This document shows, piece after piece, positions 1 to 10,805 of a stretch of DNA of 64,000 nucleotides. Origin of the DNA: Gentiana macrophylla (lineage: Eukaryota > Streptophyta > Magnoliopsida > Gentianales > Gentianaceae); assembly GCA_026214975.1 (NCBI GenBank), contig JAOBSW010000555.1:62001-126000 (forward strand), read 5' to 3'. The translations under genes were made by a program, and so were the position numbers. The stretch's first letter is position 1; every line of letters starts with the position of its first letter. The notes under the pieces were generated by a model. The model was not told the DNA's origin. It saw only the letters and a program-made list of their open reading frames with translations, and did no database searches.

Positions 1-13
1 TTTCCACAACTAC

Positions 14-514
14 TGATATGAATCCGGAATGAAGATTTGACTAGGACCTTCTAAAGGAATCAATGAAGAGCTCGAAACAACGATCTTAGATAATCCAATC
101 TAAGAAACATTGGCAAGAACGCCACAACGCTTGCTCAAGGCTTTGATAAGTTCTCTAAGGGGTGAAACTCTATAACGAAGAGATCCTCACTCGCAAGTGA
201 TCACAAGTCAGAAGACTTAATAAAATTTCACTCAAAATTGAAATGTTTGTAAAAGAACAACCTAGATGCCTTATATAGGCTACAGACTCCAAGTCCAATT
301 GCCATTTTAGCAATGTGGGAAAAAAAATAACAATAAATAAAAATAACAACAAATATAAAAGACTATCTAACCAATGTGGGATAATATAAGACTAATGACT
401 CAAATAAATACTTAAGAGTTTATTCATGCCAATAACATAAATAATTTCGCCTCTTCTGCATCACCATGGATTTCTGTTATTTCCTCCTTTTGATGCCCAC
501 CATGGATCACATCA
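14..514 (-). repeat. S1 3' LTR
   Basis: This 501-bp copy matches 2662-3158 along its whole length with scattered substitutions and small indels, mainly in A-rich runs near 310-360. On the minus strand it starts TGATGTGATCC and ends CATATCA. It shares the TATA-like core (minus CTATATAAGGC) with its partner. Confidence 0.93.
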
Positions 515-525
515 TTCCCTCCCGG
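515..525 (-). other. S1 polypurine tract
   Basis: The minus strand reads CCGGGAGGGAA directly against the 3' LTR. That is the expected place and composition for the plus-strand primer of reverse transcription. Confidence 0.75.
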
Positions 526-924
526 TTGGAAAGGATTTGTCCTCGAATCAAAAGGATGTCATAGAGTTGATCAATATGCACAAAGTCTAGAGAACCCACA
601 AAAAACACTAATGATATGCCGGGATCAAATATCTAGAGACAATTGCAAATGCGTGGCATGGTGATATGGAGATCCATGCTTCACTAATGAAAAATCAGAA
701 ACGTCTTCCATCGTGATAGAAATGTGGATGAAGCCCTGGAAAGTAGCAATATAATCATAAAAAATCCTATATGGATAGTCAGCAACATGGTCAACAAATG
801 GTTCAATGAAAGAGTGTTCCGGTTTTCCACCAACTGGATCAAGAAAATCCATATGCACTAGAGGTGCTGCATTGAGAACATCCAATAAAATGGTTTTCTC
901 CTTAAGTGTATGCTCTTCATGTAC

Positions 925-1585
925 CTATAAAGAAGATAAGATAGAACTCGAACACGTGGTCAGTGAAGTAGGACCAACTTCCTCTTTCTCCTCAACTTGC
1001 TCATCCACGAATCTAAGAGTGTGCACATCATTAATCTCCTCCACATTATCATTTCCCTTTGTGATTTTTTCTTCAACAACCAATTCTTCAACTGACTCCA
1101 CTAATTCTTTTTCTTTTTCGGTTTCAAGTTTCAAACAGGCTTTGTTTTCCATTACATACTCCGCAAAGGTTTTAGCGACCTGAACCTTATCTTTGAGAGC
1201 CTCTTCGGGGGATAACGGAAGAAGTGTAAACCTTTTCCCTTTATGGCATACTGTGTATCTGTCCATGGGGTCCTTATATGCCACCTTCCTAAAAGTTTTC
1301 TATGGTTTCCCAAGTAGAATGTGGATCTTGGGTATCGGAACTACATCACATAACACCTCATCTTCATATATACTAAATTTGAACGCAATCAATGCCTGTT
1401 GGGTAACTCGTATCGTACCCCTATCACTAATCCTCTGCAACTCATAAGGATGGGGATGAGGAATATTGGGAATCAATAACTGATTAATGACATACATACT
1501 AACTAAGTTAGCACAACAGTTCGGCTCAATAATCATCGAACATCGCCTCTCACCAATTAAACAACGTGTATGAAAAAATCTCTTT
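925..1585 (-). pseudogene. S1 gypsy retropepsin (protease) remnant
   Basis: Read from about 1585 downward, the minus strand gives a Ty3/gypsy protease-like sequence. In order it has a TRCLIGERRCS strand, the active-site region, HPHPYELQ, VTQQALIAFKF, EDEVLCDVVP and HILLGKP, followed after one stop by a YTVCHKGKRFTLLPLSPEE segment typical of the region after the protease in plant chromoviruses. The catalytic Asp-Ser/Thr-Gly position reads Glu-Pro-Asn (MIIEPNCC), so the active site is lost. An in-frame TAG at 1300-1302 sits where a Trp codon (TGG) is usual; the frame is otherwise open to 925. The tail is Glu-rich (VEELVVEEK). No RT follows. The gene is a remnant, and family membership is by recognition. 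Confidence 0.72.
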
Positions 1586-2647
1586 CAACAGCACCTTGCA
1601 CACTACTATCTCTTTTTGACATTATGCAAGATTCGAAACCACACAAATCTCGTGTTTACACTCACTCTCTCTCCAAGTTGTAAAGTGACCCCTTTTTCAA
1701 ACAAATCAGAGAATCGAGCAAAGTGTAACAATCGAAACCAACGATCCTACAAATGACACTAAGATGGTAGACGAGTGGGATGGGTATGGAAGTGAGGTAG
1801 AAGTATGAGGAGAGAGCTAAGAATGAATAGTTTAGGATCAAGAAAGAAAAAAGAATGAAAGAAAAAGGAAATTTTTTTTTTACTAACAAAATTTCACAAT
1901 AGGGTGGGAAAAATTTCACAACAGGGTGTGAATAACTCGTATAAAGGGGCCTCATTTTTTTTTGGACTACAGAATTACACGGGTGTAAAAAATGTCACAC
2001 TTAGGTGTCCTTTTTTCTTGTGTGTGGCTGACTTTAGATAAAACTAAAAATAAATTAAAATAAAACAAATTAGGTCAGCTACTTCTTTGCCTTATTTTGT
2101 TTTATACGGCAGCCCCTAACAAGAACCAATGATCACAAAAGATGCCGACAAGAATTAGCTACGGATTGGGGTTATTCTATGGTGGGGAGGCCGAAATAGG
2201 GAGTTGACACATTAAGAACATTTGGACCACATGATTTGGTCAGATTAGGGAATTGCCTATTGCGAGATAAAGCGTGTGTGGTCACGATGTTCGCGCATGT
2301 ATGCAACTCCTTATTAGGGCCTCCCCACCATAGAATAACCCTACAGATTGTTATTGAACAAATACAGATTATTTTTTATAAGGTTCAGGCTTCGGAAATG
2401 AATCGAGAAGAAAGTGGTTAATTTTTTTTGATGATTAAGCAACCAGAATATGCAAGGAAGAAGAATGAATACGGCTGGAAAAAAAAGGTCACTTTTTTTT
2501 TTGTATATAAACGATGGTGAACACAAGAAGAATAATCAAAGATCTGGATTTTTTTTTTGTTTTGGAATATGGAATGCAAGAAACGAAGAATCAAAAAAAA
2601 AAAAAAGAAACGGAAAGGGATATTTGATTACCTTTAGTCAACCGAAG
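1586..2647 (-). other. S1 leader/gag-position sequence, no convincing ORF
   Basis: This lies between the PBS and the protease remnant, where a gag would be expected. It has many stops on both strands, A and T runs (for example near 2495-2510 and 2590-2605) and a strong fold-back at 2170-2340. The part near 1695-1800 is similar to 3580-3670 in the S0 leader, so the two elements share ancestry here. Confidence 0.6.
2170..2340. repeat. Fold-back (inverted repeat) of about 170 bp
   Basis: A perfect 23-bp inverted repeat occupies 2170-2192 and 2318-2340 (core TATGGTGGGGAGGCC and its complement). Imperfect pairing continues inward: AGGGAGTTG near 2198-2206 pairs with CAACTCCTT near 2304-2312, and further short matches follow around GAACAT and ACCACA. 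This leaves a loop of roughly 40 nt. The transcript would form a long imperfect hairpin like a plant small-RNA precursor or a MITE fold-back. No flanking duplication is evident. Confidence 0.7.
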
Positions 2648-2660
2648 GCTCTGATACCAA
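2648..2660 (-). other. S1 primer-binding site (initiator-Met tRNA type)
   Basis: The minus strand reads TTGGTATCAGAGC one base from the 5' LTR edge. This matches the usual plant initiator-Met PBS (TGGTATCAGAGC) and fixes the element's orientation. Confidence 0.92.
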
Positions 2661-2661
2661 A

Positions 2662-3158
2662 TGATATGTATCCGGAACGAAGATTTGCCTAGGACCTTCT
2701 AAAGGAATCAATGGAAAGCTCGAAACAACGATCTTAGATAATCCAATCTAAGAAACGTTGGCAAGAATGCCACAACGCTTGCTCAAGGCGCTGATAAGTT
2801 TTCTAAGGGGTGGAACTCTACAACGAAGAGATCTTCACTAGCAAATGATCACAAGTCAGAAGACTTAATAAAATTTTCTCAAAATTGAACTGTTTGTAAA
2901 AGAACAACCTAGGTGCCTTATATAGGCTACAGACTCCATGTCCAATTGCCATTTTAGCAATGTGGGACAAAATAACAATAATAAAAATAATAACAAATAT
3001 AAAAGACTATCTAACCAATGTGGGATAATAAAAGACTAATGACTCAAATAAATACTTAAGAGTTTACTCATGCCAATAACATAAATAATTTCGCCTCTTC
3101 TACATCATCATGGATTTCTGTTTTTTCTTCCTTTTGATGCCCACCATGGATCACATCA
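2662..3158 (-). repeat. S1 5' LTR
   Basis: The LTR is 497 bp, with TG...CA ends on both strands. A TATA-like box (minus TATATAAGG, about 2918-2926) marks the probable promoter. It is flanked by the PBS on the inside and TSD ACTAC (3159-3163) on the outside. Confidence 0.93.
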
Positions 3159-3165
3159 ACTACCT

Positions 3166-3345
3166 CATCCACAACTAATGCAATATCCGTATTATCCCTC
3201 AAAACATCACACTCTCATCAACATCTATTTCCACCACTTTTTCACGCTCATTGTCGATTCTATATTTATTTCTTGCAAGAAATCAGGGCAATCATAATAG
3301 TAATGATCAATCTCTTTACAATGACCACAATAAATAGAAAAAAGC
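3166..3345 (-). pseudogene. S0 gag remnant with CCHC zinc knuckle
   Basis: The minus strand encodes CGHCKEIDHYYYDC at 3288-3329, an exact CX2CX4HX4C retroviral-type zinc knuckle that binds nucleic acid in nucleocapsid proteins. It is followed by a short acidic stretch (REKVVEIDVDE). A frameshift follows near 3215, after which LRDNTDIALVVDEVV reads on into the S1 target site and continues at 13-1. Only this small piece of gag is recognisable. Confidence 0.68.
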
Positions 3346-4521
3346 CCTATAGAAGTCTCTTAACATCTATATGAATACGAGCATCAAGATAATCTTCACC
3401 TTCTCAACAAACCTATGCACCTCGGCTAACAATTTATTATTTGATATGCTAACTAATTGTGACACCGCTGTTCCTCCCTACGAATGCGTCTCTCATTCCA
3501 GATACTCTCTTCCTCCTCATAATAATCAAAATACTACATATCACCCACAATTCACTCATGTTTCACTCAACCTTATTTAAAACAAATCTGAATAGTGAGC
3601 AAAGAACGTAGCAATTCAAAACCGACTATCTAGAATTGACAACTAGGAGTTCAGTTTGGGTATAGGCTAAAAACGATATGCACAAGGTTGAGTTCGGAAT
3701 GAATATGGGTACAATAATCTGAGTTTTAATAGGAAAGTATGATTTTACTTTCCCACGAAGTCGGGATCCTAGGAACTTTGAGATTGATTTCAAGAAAGTA
3801 TGATTTCACTTTCCCACAAAGTCAGTATCTTAGAATTTTGATAAAGAAGAATTCGACTTGGAAATAAAAAGAAAAGTTTTAGAGGAATGAGTTTTATAGA
3901 GGATATAAGAATTACAGACCCTTTGGAGTTATAGAGGTTGACCAAACAATCATTGTTTGTCAACTGGTGCAATTTGTCAAAATTTTCCAGATTGATAGCA
4001 GTGACTTACGGTGTAGATTGTGATCAAACTACAATGAAATTGGAAAACTCAAAATATAAAAGTTCTATAACAGAGAATTTCCTATAAGGTCACCAAATTT
4101 CTGGGGATTTGGAATTTTCTCAAGTACCTAAATCGAAATCGTAAAAAATTCTACTACTGCAGAATTTTAGAACAAACTAATCTGTGTTGATGAGCAGTTT
4201 TGAGTATGTTCGGTTTCGAATTTCTAGATGAGGTAAATAGAGTAATTGTAGATCATTTTGAGGAGTTTTGGTAATGGAACGAATTGGACTAAAAATGGTT
4301 TGGAAATTTAGGGTTCTTGAAATCAGGATTAGGTATGTTGGTTCGAAAACTTGGGTTCTTGAAGTCAAGATTGTGGTTCTTGATTACAAGAAGGTGTGTC
4401 TGGATGAAAAGGTTGGGGGGTCATTTTTTTTTTGTGATTTCAAATTAGGGTTTTTTTTATTATAATAATTGAAAATAAGAAAAGGAAATAAAATTGGGAT
4501 ATTTGATACCATAGTTGTTGA
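3346..4521 (-). other. S0 leader, noncoding
   Basis: About 1.2 kb between PBS and gag remnant with no credible ORF. Blocks near 3580-3670 resemble 1695-1800 of S1. It contains the tandem pair described at 3731-3850. Confidence 0.55.
3731..3850. repeat. Imperfect tandem repeat of about 62 bp in S0 leader
   Basis: The block GAAAGTATGATTTTACTTTC followed by CCACGAAGTC (from 3733) recurs from 3794 with a few changes. Each copy contains a short palindrome (GAAAGT...ACTTTC) able to form a small hairpin. Confidence 0.6.
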
Positions 4522-4534
4522 GCTTTGATACGAA
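4522..4534 (-). other. S0 degraded primer-binding site
   Basis: The minus strand reads TTCGTATCAAAGC beside the LTR edge, differing from TTGGTATCAGAGC at two positions. Placement matches that in S1. Confidence 0.65.
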
Positions 4535-4535
4535 C

Positions 4536-5128
4536 TGATGTGATTTTTTGCCCAGGATAGAACTAAAGGATAATGACGAGCTAAAAAACCTAGTCCTAGA
4601 AGATACAATCTGAGATCTAGGCCAAGAATACTACAACACTTCGATCAATACGCTGATTCGTTCTTGAAGTTGTATTCTCTACGACAAAGAGAACACTCAC
4701 ACGCATGTGATAAAGAAAAGCCAAATTAAACTTTAATAAATAATTTCACTCAAAATATATGTTGTGTATGTAAACTGTAAGCAGAATGACTTTATATATG
4801 CTACAAAATAGAAGACAAATAAACACCTAATCAATGTGGGATAAAATGACTCGTAAAAATCCTAAGCAAAATATAACAAGTCTTGGGTGCCATATTTGAT
4901 GGGCCATGTTTCTCACTTAGGCCCATAAGACATTTATTAAACAAACTAGTAAAAATAAGAAGAGTGAAAATGGACCGTAGATAGCATCAACTAAAGATGG
5001 GCTTTTTGGACATTTATTCCTCCAAGCTAGATAACAGACTTCCAATTAATTTCTGGCCCAATAGCACAAATAATGTTCTTCATGGCCGCATTATTTCAAG
5101 CTCCAAGTCTTCAGGATGGATCACATCA
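4536..5128 (-). repeat. S0 5' LTR
   Basis: The repeat starts TGATGTG and ends CACATCA in plus orientation and is about 593 bp long. It is alignable in blocks with the S1 LTR (for example CAAGAATACTACAACACTTC against the S1 GCCACAACGCTTGCTC region). No second copy lies in the window, so the boundary is set by homology to S1 and by the PBS. Confidence 0.72.
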
Positions 5129-5157
5129 CCACGGCTCGGGGACCTCCAAAGCAAGAC

Positions 5158-6165
5158 TGATGACGGTTAAAATTGTCTATCCTACCGCATCAACATTCAA
5201 TCCATTATAAGCTAAAAATAGTTGTTCTGACTTAAAAATATGAACCATTTAAGTTGAATATCATATGTCGGGTTTGTGAGTCGAGAAATCTACACTTAGC
5301 GTTTATTTTCCCTATTTCGATATTATTTCGTGCATTATTTGATGATTTTCAGGATACGAAATATTAGGCAGAGCATGATGGACGACTCTGGAGTGGACTG
5401 AACTTAAAGAATGGCCTAGGGTATTCCAGAACATTCCAAGTTAAGTCGGCAGAAGAAAAAGACAAAATTACCCTCGATTTATCGAGGTGCACTGCCGATT
5501 AATTGAGATTCCAGAACCTTCCGAAACGTGTTTTCTTGGACGAGGGGTAGAACTTGATGTTTCTAAGTCGGTTTAGGTAGCTATAAATAAGAGGCTTCGC
5601 CTCAGAATTCAATGTACCCCAAATATTACAATTATTATGCAATAAAAGTTCGTTGTTCTTTATTTTATTTATTTTATGAGTTCGGTCGGAGAGATGACGA
5701 AGTCGCCGCCTAGGAGAGATCCGAGGAGATCTACACTGCCTTCGAGGGTATGATTTTCTATCTTTTCCGGATGTAGATCATGCGTTGTTCTATTCGACTA
5801 GTATGGTTTAATTGCTTATTTAGTTTAATTATGTAGTAGTTAGTTTATTTTACCCCATGTGTTATAGATCTAATTCGTTAGTGAAGAAATAATGAAATAG
5901 TGGTTGCGTTCTTCAGATCTGCGACGGTCTATATCGCTAGATTTGAATACCTAGTAAATTACTAGTTCATGATAATCGGCGCCAGCTACGTTGATCGATA
6001 GATTTAATTTACAAGTTTTTAGCCTGATCAACTATTTGCATGTTATTGTAAACTAGCATGAAATATGAATATTGAAGTGCTATGTTTGGACATTATCTAG
6101 ATGGACCCTATGAACGTGCTGATCAATGTCGACAACTGTCTAGGCGGGTTTGCGGTATGAGTTTG
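5158..6165 (+). repeat. LTR of family A, 5' two thirds (copy A1)
   Basis: This stretch matches 34030-35042 nearly continuously, including a TATA box (TATAAATAA at 5582-5590) and AATAAAAG after it. It begins TGATGACGG, like the solo copy at 34030, and stops where the G1 LTR starts, so G1 inserted in it. Its 3' third is not found on the far side of G1, where the sequence has been lost. Confidence 0.8.
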
Positions 6166-7946
6166 TGATAGCCAAATACTTAACCGCTAACTTTCACCGA
6201 CAGAGTATCGGGTCAACGGGAGTATAGTGGTCACAAGGTCGAATCCACATGGAGTAATGTCTAAGTACCAAAGCTGATGTAGAACTTAGTTCAGGTCAAA
6301 ATAATGGTGGATGATATTATACTAGTGCAAAAATAAAGATTATACTACCGCTGTTTACTTCTAGTTATTAAAAGGTATAGCCGAACTATGACCCCACGAG
6401 CTACTTTTACCCCTTAGGAAGGACTTGACAGGTAGTGTGTCTCAACCGACCTACCTATCCAATGTAGTTTAACGACATCCACGGGTGCCAACTCCTAATT
6501 CTAGTGATTAGACTGAACAACTCGATCTAACCACCCTATGTGAAGCTAACCGCATCTCCCTTTAGAAAACCGATTATCCTAACATGATTAAGCTTTAGAG
6601 CTGCTCGAACAACGATGACAAACCTCAGTATTGGAAACGGACCTAACAACTAGGCCGAATCGACACAACGATCCTAAAACCCCTTATCCCACATCTCACC
6701 GCAAAATGCATCTATAAGTTCGATGTGTGTGACAGTGAACTAGGTGATCAATCTAATTCAAAGATGTTAAAATAAGTTTTAGGACGTGGAATAATCATTT
6801 AAACATTCAATTACGCACTACACAACTCCCAATCTCATCCTCTTTAGGGTTTTCGCTCGCTTTCACATAATTCAACTACACATGCAATTAGCTACTCATG
6901 ATTATTCTATTAAACGAAATAAGAAAAGAAAACATGATAGGAATAATAAAAGATAAATAATTCATTACCATAAATTAGCAGAAAATCTTATCCACAATGT
7001 AAGACGAAATAATTGTACCAAAAAGTTGAATCTTTTGTTCTTGAAAGGGAAATCTAAGCTAGAACAAATGTGTAGGATCGAAGGAAGGAATCTATGGAAT
7101 CAAAGGATTGAAAGGTGATCAAACTACACTAAAATCGCCCCTACATCGCCTAGGAAAAGTCTAAAGATGGCCAAAGATAATCAGGGGCTGAATGAGCTGC
7201 GTATTTATAGTGTAGGTCGAAAATCTGCTTCTGTTGGTCTTGGACGAGAGTTTGGGTCCGGACAAACGCTAGTTTGCCTGGAAATCTTGATGATTTTAAG
7301 GTTTCTCCTTCCATGGACGCTGTTTGCCTTAACACGAACGCCAGTTCATGGATCATGCCTTAAGGGACAAACGCCCGTTTGCAGTGTCTGAACACCAGTT
7401 TGAACTGAATGAGCTTTTTGATTCGGGCTGAACCCATCCAAACGCTAGTTTGGGGGTAATTTCAATGCTAGTTTGGCTAAAAACTCAACTTTCAGTATCA
7501 ATGCTACTTCTGTCAAATGCCAGTTTGAGCTGGCCAAACGCTAGTTTGAGGTAGGCTTGTGTCAATCGCCAGTTTGAGGTATGGCAAACGCGTGTTTGCC
7601 TTGATTTCACTCCAAACATGACTTTTCCTCACTCTCATGCTACTTTCGTGCCACAAACCCGTTTCTCATCCCAAAAACATCGCCTTCCGGGTCCTCGAGA
7701 CACCTAAGTCCTGTAATAACATATACGAACAAACACCACCGTAATTCTGCAAGACAAAAGTGCTCGGAAAAGACAAAAATATCGTTAAAAGGGCGGAGTT
7801 TACTATCGATGTAACAGTTTAACTCCCCGTGCATATAACTCTCGATATTACTCTCAAACATGCCTAGAACTACCCAAAACATACCAATAAAGTGATAAAC
7901 GGGGGTTGAACTGCGCACCAAAGTACAGTAAAGTTGACTCCCATCA
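6166..7946 (-). repeat. G1 3' LTR
   Basis: The LTR is 1781 bp, beginning TGATAGCC and ending CCATCA in plus orientation. On the minus strand a TATA box (CTATAAATA, 7202-7210) follows an upstream array of CAAACGCTAGTTTG-like motifs (7263-7598). The same structure is cut short in the 5' LTR. Confidence 0.88.
7263..7598 (-). promoter_or_regulatory. Array of palindromic 14-bp motifs upstream of the G1 LTR TATA box
   Basis: At least ten copies of a motif with consensus CAAACGCYAGTTTG occur in 336 bp. Start positions are 7263, 7336, 7368, 7390, 7439, 7463, 7514, 7535, 7563 and 7585, with a weaker half copy at 7315. CAAAC and GTTTG are complementary, so each copy is close to a palindrome, and copies 7263, 7439 and 7535 are identical. 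Spacing is irregular (21-73 bp). The array lies 50-400 bp upstream of the TATA box on the transcribed strand, as expected for repeated activator sites or a repeat-driven enhancer. Function is inferred. Confidence 0.7.
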
Positions 7947-7961
7947 ACCACCCCACACTTA
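7947..7961 (-). other. G1 polypurine tract
   Basis: The minus strand reads TAAGTGTGGGGTGGT directly before the 3' LTR, the form usual in Athila/Tat elements. Confidence 0.8.
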
Positions 7962-9765
7962 GCCTTTGCTCATCCTTGAGTAAATTAGGCGCTCTAAAAT
8001 AGACCAATGGATCAACTTTACGAAACATACACATCACTCACGACATCAAGGCAAAAGTAAAGTAGACACTGAATGTACGCCACTTGACTCTATCTTATCA
8101 TGAAAACGAAGTGTGTGTGATAAAACCGAAAGCTACACTCAAAATGATTAACGGCTTTGAATACCGGCCAAATGACTACACACAACTCACACCGGGCTAG
8201 AATCTCCACTAATCAAGGAAACCGAGGCTAAATACGGTCAAGTAGGACTTGAAAGGTTATAATGTTAAGCTCGGGACAGGGTTAATCAAAAGGAAAATTT
8301 GGGGCTGGAGAAAGAAAAAACACGAGTGAGCCTAATCATTTCATGTATTCTTTCTTCGAAAACATACCAAACCACACCGAAACTCCTTAGATTTTTCTAT
8401 ACGCATTAACAAACAACTCCAACCTTAACATCATACTTTTATTCACTTGAAACACTCCTTCTTTGACTTCAAACTTCATTCAACTTTCTCTTTTCTTACA
8501 ATTTTTCTTTTCAATTTCAATTTTTTCTCTTTTCATCTATTTTCTTTTTTTTCATTCTCTTTTTCTCTTCTTTTTTTTGAACCACAAGCCTCACATTAGA
8601 TTTCTCGAGCTCCTCCCCTTCGTTATACTAGCTCGTACTAACCAACTCCTCTCGAAACACGCACCATTCTTACCCTACACTTGATTCAGCAAGTGTGTCT
8701 AAAGTAACGACTAAGTCCACTCGTAGGGTGATCAAAAGGAACGTGACCAATAATACAGCTCATGGTTAGGGATAATATAGGCTACGTTACCAAACGGCTA
8801 AATGTCAGATGGTGGTCAGACCATCCTATTCAAGGCTTAGATGGGGTACGAGGGTAAAATGCTGGGATTTTGGCTTATTTGTCTCTGGCGGGTCAAAGAA
8901 GAGCCATGACTCTCATCCCGTCTCCGGCCTAGGTAAACCTCTCTATTTCTCCTCGAAACTAGTGGTGTAAGTGTGTATAGCAACCAAACTAAGTATAAGC
9001 AAGGTCTATGTGCATTTAAAAGGGTTCGTATCGTGACAAAATAAAATCGCCCTGCACACATTACTCGACTACTAAGGCATCTACCAAATCCATCGTGAGA
9101 AACATGCATATAACGCGGTGTCAAACCGTGAATTTTTTTAAAATTTTAAGCCACGAATTGACTCGAAACCGAACATTAACTAAGCATATCACAAATACCG
9201 GCATATTTATAAATCAAAACAATAAAGCTAAGTCATATCCACCCCCCACTTTGAATGAAACACTGTCCTCAGTGAGTGAATGAGATAGAAAAGAAGACTT
9301 AGCTTGAAAACCCGGCAGAAAGGCGCTATCGAATCCTGTAACAGCCACGTGTAAGCGCCACCCGAACCCCTATACCAAAATAGATACAACCAAAGAAAAG
9401 CATGCACGGGACATGGTCTGTGTGCCAAAATATCGAAAAGGGATATGAGGATAGCACAGTAATAAGGCCCTGTCACGTCAGAAAACTCGATATGAAATGT
9501 ATAACGCACAAACTGGATCGGTATAGATGGAAAAATAACCCCTACGGGTAAAGTACAGAACATCGAAGCATGCTAGAAAGGCCACAGAGGCACATAATAG
9601 AAAAACAATATCCATAGTGCGTACAAATAAAAGCCAAGACACGAATGAAAGTAGTAGCATGCCTTAAGGCATACAAAACATCAAAATGAAATAGTAGCAT
9701 CTCAAAACTGACAGTAGCATCAAAAGTAGGACAAATGTATCAAATAGTCTAGACAGCTCCTAACC
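7962..9765 (-). other. G1 3' noncoding region
   Basis: About 1.8 kb without a supportable ORF. It is rich in T/C runs near 8460-8580. Part of it resembles 40718-41100 in G2 (shared AGAATCTCCACTAATC-type block near 8200 and 40980), so it is a conserved noncoding part of this family. Confidence 0.65.
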
Positions 9766-10805
9766 AACCCGAACACCGGGCATAGTCTTCACCACGTCTT
9801 TCCTCACTACTTCTTGCAAATGTGGGTTTAGCCTTCTCTGAAATTGCCTAACCGGCTTTGCACCCTCTTCAAGGATGATTTTGTGCTTGCAGATGTCAGC
9901 ACTAATCCCCTTTATGTCGACCATCTTCTATCCGAAGGCCTTTTTGTGTTTCTTCAGAACGTGAATCAACTTAGCTTCCTGTAAAACGGTTAGTGAAAAC
10001 AAAATAATAAAAGGAAGTAATTTATTAGGTTCTAAAAAGATGTACTTTAAATGACCAGGAAGTGGCTTCAGCTCAAGATCAGTCGGTGGTTCCTCGATTG
10101 ACGGCTTTGGCAGCTTGCTAGTCAACCCGAGCTCTAGCTTCTTGTTCCATTCTGCATGGACATAAGAAGTTGCCTCCAAATGGTATACCTAGATCCTCAT
10201 TCTCGGATCATCGTCTTCCGCTGTGCTTGACTTCATCAAGCATTCTTCCATCGGTTCTTGGTATCCCTGCAGGTTAGTGTGCTCCAAAATACAAGGATAT
10301 ATAGCATCAATAGAAAAACAATCACTCTTTTCATCCTCAGGATGCTTCATTGCATTATAAACATTAATGGCCACACTCTCTTTTCTGACTCGTAGTATTA
10401 TCTCTCCCCTCTTAACGTCTATCAAGGTCTCTCTTGTATTCAAGAAAGGCCAACCTAACAAAAGCGGGATTTTGGCATCCATATCCATATCTAAGACTAC
10501 GAAATCAACGGGGAATACAAACTTGTCAACCTGAACTAACACATCTTCAGCTACTACCCCATAGGTTTCCTAATGACTCTATCTCGCCATCCTGTAGGTC
10601 ATCCTGTTGGTTCTAATTTACCCAATCCCAACTTCTTATAAATTCCTCTAGGCATCAGGCTCACAGAAGCCCCTACATCACACAACACATTTCTGAACAC
10701 TGTCTCTCCAATGGTAATTGGGATGGTAAAGCTACCCCTATCCTGCATCTTAGGGGGTATCCTATTCTCAAAGATTGCAGAACATTCCTCACTCAAATGC
10801 ACCAT
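9766..10805 (-). pseudogene. G1 protease and start of RT (pol, broken)
   Basis: Minus-strand reading shows the Athila-type protease. GSFTIPITIG is followed by the active-site segment LCDVGASVSLMP, with the catalytic Asp kept, and KLGLGKLEP. After a frame change come VDKFVFPVDFVVLDMD and IPLLLGWPFLNTRETLIDV, with the conserved flap and LLG motifs. Next is a linker (LKPLPGHLKYIFLEPNKLLPFII) like that preceding RT in Athila. Near 9920-9770 the first RT residues appear (HKIILEEGAKPVRQFQRRLNP), ending about where VPKK would follow. Everything beyond is missing. Frameshifts near 10599 and stops make it non-functional. Confidence 0.8.

Larger units (their letters stand above)
14..3158 (-). mobile_element. 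S1: complete short Ty3/gypsy-type LTR element, non-autonomous
   Basis: Two near-identical LTRs of about 500 bp (14-514 and 2662-3158) enclose about 2.1 kb. In plus orientation each LTR begins TGATATG and ends CACATCA. The 5-bp target duplication ACTAC flanks the element exactly at 9-13 and 3159-3163. On the minus strand the 5' LTR is followed at once by an initiator-Met type PBS (2648-2660), and a purine tract (515-525) precedes the 3' LTR. The only recognisable coding sequence is a gypsy retropepsin remnant; no RT, RNase H or integrase is present. Both ends and the TSD are seen directly. It lies inside the gag of the related element S0, and removing it with one TSD copy rejoins the S0 sequence. 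Non-autonomy is inferred from the missing domains. Confidence 0.93.
3159..5128 (-). mobile_element. S0: 5' part of a gypsy-type element, host of S1
   Basis: On the minus strand this region has an LTR (4536-5128), a degraded PBS (4522-4534), a leader, and gag-like sequence with a zinc knuckle that runs into the S1 insertion. The rest lies beyond position 1 of the window. S0 and S1 LTRs share their termini (TGATGTGATCC at the 5' end) and the leaders share blocks, so they are related subfamilies. Confidence 0.75.

Noticed and set aside
806..1183. Plus-strand Ser-rich ORF
   Set aside because: It lies antisense to the Glu-rich tail of the S1 protease remnant and mirrors its codons.
7263..7598. 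CRISPR-like array of short repeats
   Set aside because: Spacing is irregular, repeats are 14 bp and palindromic, no cas genes exist and the array lies in a plant LTR; it is an LTR promoter repeat.
8463..8684. Plus-strand ORF rich in Phe and Leu
   Set aside because: It is produced by a T/C-rich run in the G1 3' noncoding region; no domain and no conservation in G2.
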